From: Bradyrhizobium sp. Ai1a-2
GTDB taxonomy: Bacteria; Pseudomonadota; Alphaproteobacteria; Rhizobiales; Xanthobacteraceae
Reading direction: 5' to 3'
DNA length: 64,000 nt
NCBI RefSeq assembly: GCF_000426245.1
Contig: NZ_AUEZ01000022.1
Location: 1 to 64,000 of the forward strand
The notes below the pieces were generated by a model. It was not told the origin of the DNA, did no database searches, and saw only the letters and a list, made by a program, of their open reading frames with translations. This document shows positions 60,811 through 64,000 of this stretch, piece after piece. How positions within the stretch are numbered: the stretch's first letter is position 1; the number at the start of each line of letters is the position of its first letter. Both the position numbers and the translations under genes were made by a program.

Positions 60811-62091
60811 CTAAGCCCCCAGCGCCTGATCAAGGTCGGCGATCAGGTCGTCCTTGTCCTCGATGCCGATCGAGAGCCGGACCACGTCCGGAGCGGCGCC
60901 GGACTTGACCTTCGCGGCATCGTCGAGCTGGCTGTGGGTGGTGGAGGCCGGGTGGATCACCAGCGAACGGGTGTCGCCGACATTGGCGAGATGGGAGAAC
61001 AGTCTCAGGTTCGACACCAGGTTGACGCCGGCGTCATAGCCGCCCTTGAGGCTGAAGGTGAACACCGCGCCTGCACCCTTCGGCGCATATTTGCGAGCGA
61101 GGTTGTTGTACTTGTCGCCGGGTAGCCCCGCGTAATTCACCGACGCCACCGCGGGATGGCCGGCGAGGAATTCCGCGACCGCTTTGGCGTTGTCGCAATG
61201 TTTTTGCATGCGCAGCGGCAGCGTCTCGATGCCGGTCAAAATCATGAAGGCATTGAACGGAGAGAGCGCCGGGCCGAGATCGCGCAAGCCCAGCACGCGA
61301 CAGGCGATCGCGAAGGCGAAATTGCCAAAGGTCTCCTGGATCTTGATGCCGTGATATTCCGGGCGCGGCTCGCTCAGCATCGGATATTTGTTGTCCTTCG
61401 ACCAGTCGAAGGTGCCGCCGTCAACGATGATGCCGCCGAGCGAGTTGCCGTGGCCGCCCAGGAACTTGGTAAGCGAGTGCACGACGATGTCGGCGCCGTG
61501 GTCGATTGGCTTGATCAGATACGGTGTTGCGAGCGTATTGTCGACGATCAGCGGCACGCCGGCCTTGCGAGCCACCGCGGCAATCGCCTCGATATCGGTG
61601 ACGCTGCCGGAGGGATTGGCGATCGATTCGATGAAGATCGCTTTGGTGTGTGGCGTCACCGCGCGTTCGAAGCTTTCGATCTCGTCGGGATCGGCCCAGG
61701 CGACGTTCCAGCCAAAGCTCTTGAAGGCGTGGGTGAACTGGTTGATCGAGCCGCCATAAAGTTTGCGCGCGGCGACGATCTCGTCGCCCGGCTTCATCAA
61801 CTGCTGCAGCACCACGACCTGCGCCGCGTGTCCCGAGGCCACTGCGAGTGCGGCGGTGCCGCCTTCCAGTGCGGCCACGCGCTCTTCCAGCACCGCATTG
61901 GTCGGGTTGCCGATGCGGGTATAGATGTTGCCGAACGACTGCAGGCCGAACAATGAGGCCGCATGGTCGGCGTCGTTGAACACGAATGACGTCGTCTGAT
62001 AGATCGGCGTCGCCCGCGCGCCGGTGGTGGGATCGGGCTGCGCACCGGCATGCACGGCGAGGGTCGAAAATCCCGGAAGGCGATCGGTCAT
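60811..62091 (-). CDS. O-acetylhomoserine/O-succinylhomoserine sulfhydrylase
   Basis: 426 residues, Cys/Met PLP family. Direct sulfhydrylation of activated homoserine to homocysteine. Motifs: YTRIGNPTNAVLEERVAALE, the PLP-lysine region VVHSLTKFLGGHGNSLGG, and SLVIHPASTTH. No SAM-II riboswitch core in the leader. metZ versus metY cannot be settled by eye. Confidence 0.93.
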   Translation of the reverse strand: MTDRLPGFSTLAVHAGAQPDPTTGARATPIYQTTSFVFNDADHAASLFGLQSFGNIYTRIGNPTNAVLEERVAALEGGTAALAVASGHAAQVVVLQQLMKPGDEIVAARKLYGGSINQFTHAFKSFGWNVAWADPDEIESFERAVTPHTKAIFIESIANPSGSVTDIEAIAAVARKAGVPLIVDNTLATPYLIKPIDHGADIVVHSLTKFLGGHGNSLGGIIVDGGTFDWSKDNKYPMLSEPRPEYHGIKIQETFGNFAFAIACRVLGLRDLGPALSPFNAFMILTGIETLPLRMQKHCDNAKAVAEFLAGHPAVASVNYAGLPGDKYNNLARKYAPKGAGAVFTFSLKGGYDAGVNLVSNLRLFSHLANVGDTRSLVIHPASTTHSQLDDAAKVKSGAAPDVVRLSIGIEDKDDLIADLDQALGA

Positions 62092-62241
62092 TCTGGTCGT
62101 CCTATGTTTGGGTCGGAAATAAAAGCGCGGCATGCTGATTGCAGCCACGGCGGCCGTCAAGGCGAGTTGCGGGCCGCATGCGCGTTGGAAACAGCGTGCT
62201 TCGTTATGCCGCGAAGTCGAAACATTTGTTTCGCATTCGCG

Positions 62242-62826
62242 TCACGTCGTCTCGGTCTTGTTCTTTGCAGCGCGATCGGACGCGGCGGTTTCGCCGCCGC
62301 CGACGCTCATCCGATTGAGCGACAGCCGCATGCCCTGTGTCGGCATCGGTGCACGCTTGGAGCTCAGCGTGCGCGAATTGACGCCCATCCACGAAATCTC
62401 CGAAGACAGCCGGCCATATTCGATTTTCGGGCAACGGTTCATCACGACCTTGATGCCAACGGCCTCGGCCTTTGCGGCGGCCGCGTCGTCGCGTGCGCCG
62501 AGCTGCATCCAGATCACCTTCGGCAAGGGCGACAGCCTGAGCGCTTCCTCGACAACCGGCATGATGTGGCTGGAGTTGCGAAAGATGTCGACCATGTCGA
62601 TCGGACGTCCGATGTCGGCGAGCGACGCGACGAAGGGCTTGCCGAGCAGGCTCTTGCCGACATGTCCGGGATTGACCGGGATCATGTCGTAGCCGCGCTC
62701 CGCCAGATATTTGAAGGCGAAATAGCTCGGCCGCACATTGACCGGCGAAGCGCCAACCATCGCGATCGACTTCACGCTGTTGAGGATGCCGCGGATGTAA
62801 TTATCGGGGTAGGTGTCGTGGTTCAT
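62242..62826 (-). CDS. CoA-binding domain protein (YccU-like)
   Basis: 194 residues. CoA_binding fold: IAMVGASPVNVRPSYFAFKY, MIPVNPGHVGKSLLGKP and MNRCPKIEYGRL. The C-terminal tail (about 155-194) is basic and variable. Start 62826 used; earlier frame lies in a repeat. Confidence 0.9.
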   Translation of the reverse strand: MNHDTYPDNYIRGILNSVKSIAMVGASPVNVRPSYFAFKYLAERGYDMIPVNPGHVGKSLLGKPFVASLADIGRPIDMVDIFRNSSHIMPVVEEALRLSPLPKVIWMQLGARDDAAAAKAEAVGIKVVMNRCPKIEYGRLSSEISWMGVNSRTLSSKRAPMPTQGMRLSLNRMSVGGGETAASDRAAKNKTETT

Positions 62827-62840
62827 TGTGCCTTCCACTT

Positions 62841-62922
62841 CGTCATCGCGAGGAGCGAAGCGACGAAGCAATCCATGCTTCTGCGCGGGGAGATGGATTG
62901 CTTCGCTTCGCTCGCAATGACG
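62841..62922. repeat. CATTGCGAG-type REP-like palindrome, copy 3
   Basis: GTCATCGCGAGGAGCGAAGCG... and GCTTCGCTCGCAATGACG arms; one arm mutated (CATCGCGAG). Confidence 0.8.
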
Positions 62923-62927
62923 GGAAA

Positions 62928-63749
62928 CTATCTATCCTGCCATTTCGGCTCGCGCTTCTCGATGAAGGCGCCGATGCCTTCCTCGGCATCCTGCGCCATC
63001 ATGTTTTCGGTCATCACCTCGGCGGCATAGCGATAGGCGTCCGCGAGGGTCATCTCGGCCTGGCGGTAGAACGCCTCCTTGCCGAGCTTCACAGTGTAGG
63101 CGGATTTCAGCGCGACTTTTTGCGCCAGCGCAATCGCGGCCTCTCGTTCGGTGCCGGCTGGTACGACGCGGTTGACGAGCCCGATGTCGCGGGCGGTCGC
63201 GGCCGAGATCGGCTCGCCCGTGAGCAGCATCTCCATGGCCTGCTTGCGCGGAACATTGCGCGACAGCGCCACCATCGGCGTCGAACAGAACAGGCCGATA
63301 TCGACACCGGGTGTCGCGAAGGCCGCATCCTCAGAGGCGACCGCGAGGTCGCAACTTGCGACCAACTGGCAGCCGGCGGCGGTCGCGATGCCCTGGACGG
63401 AAGCGACCACCGGCTTTGGCAGATGCACGACTGCCTGCATCATCGCGCTGCACGCGTTCATGATCTCCGCGAAATAGGCGCGGCCGCGGTCGGCATCGCT
63501 GCGGTGCGCGGTGAGTTCCTTCATGTCGTGGCCGGCCGAGAAGGCAGGACCGTTGGCGGCGATCACGACGGCGCGCACAGCTCGGTTGTCGTGAATCTCC
63601 TTGAGCGCGCCATGCAGCTCTGCGATCAGGCCTTCGGAGAGGCTGTTGCGCGCGGCGGGGCGGTTGAGCGTCAGCACGGCGATGCTGCCGACCTGCTCCC
63701 GCAGGAGGATCGGCGATTGCGGCGCGACGGCACGGGCAGCTTGGGGCAT
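62928..63749 (-). CDS. Enoyl-CoA hydratase/isomerase family protein
   Basis: 273 residues. Crotonase fold: NGPAFSAGHDMKEL (oxyanion loop), VQGIATAAGCQLVASCDLAV and GLFCSTPMVALSR. Catalytic Glu pair of classic hydratases is not clear, so isomerase or hydrolase activity is also possible. Start 63749 gives a normal N terminus; the longer frame enters the divergent promoter. Confidence 0.9.
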   Translation of the reverse strand: MPQAARAVAPQSPILLREQVGSIAVLTLNRPAARNSLSEGLIAELHGALKEIHDNRAVRAVVIAANGPAFSAGHDMKELTAHRSDADRGRAYFAEIMNACSAMMQAVVHLPKPVVASVQGIATAAGCQLVASCDLAVASEDAAFATPGVDIGLFCSTPMVALSRNVPRKQAMEMLLTGEPISAATARDIGLVNRVVPAGTEREAAIALAQKVALKSAYTVKLGKEAFYRQAEMTLADAYRYAAEVMTENMMAQDAEEGIGAFIEKREPKWQDR

Positions 63750-63835
63750 CTCCAAATTTCCACTAAGGCTTTTTTCGATTAAGGCTTGGCCGCAACTTAG
63801 TGTAACACGCGGGCTGAATCGAGGGCGGGGACGGC

Positions 63836-64000
63836 ATGGCGTCGGCGAAAATGAGCGTGGCTGAACTGGAGAGGTTCCTGCGCGACGAGTTTCCCCAGGC
63901 ATTCAGTGGGGACGACATCACCATCGAGAGCGCCGACGGCCGGACCTGCCTTTTGCGCCAACGCTACAGTGAGCGGATGCTGCGGCCGGGCGGCACGGTG
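63836..64000 (+). CDS. PaaI-family thioesterase, 5' part (cut by window end)
   Basis: 55 codons visible (MASAKMSVAELERFLRDEFP ... YSERMLRPGGTV), no stop before the window ends. The opening is that of small hotdog-fold PaaI/YdiI-type thioesterases. GAGGGCGGGG before ATG 63836; ATG 63851 is the other option. Divergent from the enoyl-CoA hydratase gene. Confidence 0.75.
   Translation, partial: MASAKMSVAELERFLRDEFPQAFSGDDITIESADGRTCLLRQRYSERMLRPGGTV

Noticed and set aside
62092..62241. SAM-II riboswitch before the sulfhydrylase gene
   Set aside because: The expected conserved pseudoknot segments were not found on the minus strand.

Overview
The window looks like chromosome of a Bradyrhizobium-type alphaproteobacterium (Hyphomicrobiales, Nitrobacteraceae). 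This is inferred from high GC, the housekeeping gene orders glyA-nrdR-ribD-ribE-ribH-nusB-thiL-hppA and bamE-chaperone-DUF177-plsX-fabH-ihfA-merR, a GcrA-type regulator, many small DUF proteins usual in this group, and several families of dispersed palindromic repeats (CATTGCGAG..., CATTCCGGG..., CTCTAGAGC...-type). Species cannot be fixed from sequence alone. There is no prophage, CRISPR array, rRNA or intact IS.

Layout. 0.7-9 kb: one-carbon and riboflavin block (glyA, nrdR, ribD, ribE, ribH, nusB, thiL) and a K+-independent proton-pumping pyrophosphatase. 9-16 kb: orphan Bug-type binding protein, then bamE divergent from a cytochrome bc1 chaperone, DUF177, plsX, fabH, ihfA and a MerR regulator. 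16.3-24.4 kb: tRNA-Pro(GGG) followed by a gene-poor stretch of tiny genes, a P450, and further small proteins, several under 60 residues. 24.5-39.4 kb: accessory metabolism (SDR, acyl-CoA synthetase, acetamidase, amidohydrolase, P450-like and FAD monooxygenase functions) with their regulators. 39.5-51.4 kb: an exopolysaccharide locus (O-antigen ligase, sugar-1-phosphate transferase, GT4, Wzz/BY-kinase-like, FemAB-like, deacetylase-like), split by a two-gene SBP/LysR module. 51.4-55.8 kb: heme A synthase, FTR1 iron permease and a large DMP19-domain protein. 55.9-60.2 kb: nrtR-nadA-nadB-nadC. 60.2-64 kb: small secreted protein, O-acetylhomoserine sulfhydrylase, CoA-binding protein, enoyl-CoA hydratase and a thioesterase cut by the window end.

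The most interesting signals: (1) a degenerate direct copy of the tRNA-Pro 3' end about 2.8 kb downstream of the tRNA, inside the P450 C-terminal tail, with canonical attL/attR geometry but no integrase; (2) two tandem 19-bp palindromes between nrtR and nadA that enclose the nadA Shine-Dalgarno and overlap a consensus -10, a ready-made NrtR operator; (3) in the polysaccharide locus, a deacetylase lacking all three metal ligands and a chain-length protein with a dead kinase domain; (4) a transporter-SBP/LysR pair inserted into that locus between inverted copies of one repeat; (5) a 626-residue protein with an N-terminal DMP19 (DNA-mimic family) domain and a long unassigned C-terminal region.

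Many gene ends touch or overlap (ATGA/GTGA junctions: nrdR/ribD, ribD/ribE, chaperone/DUF177, plsX/fabH, nadA/nadB, nadB/nadC), indicating translational coupling in the housekeeping operons.
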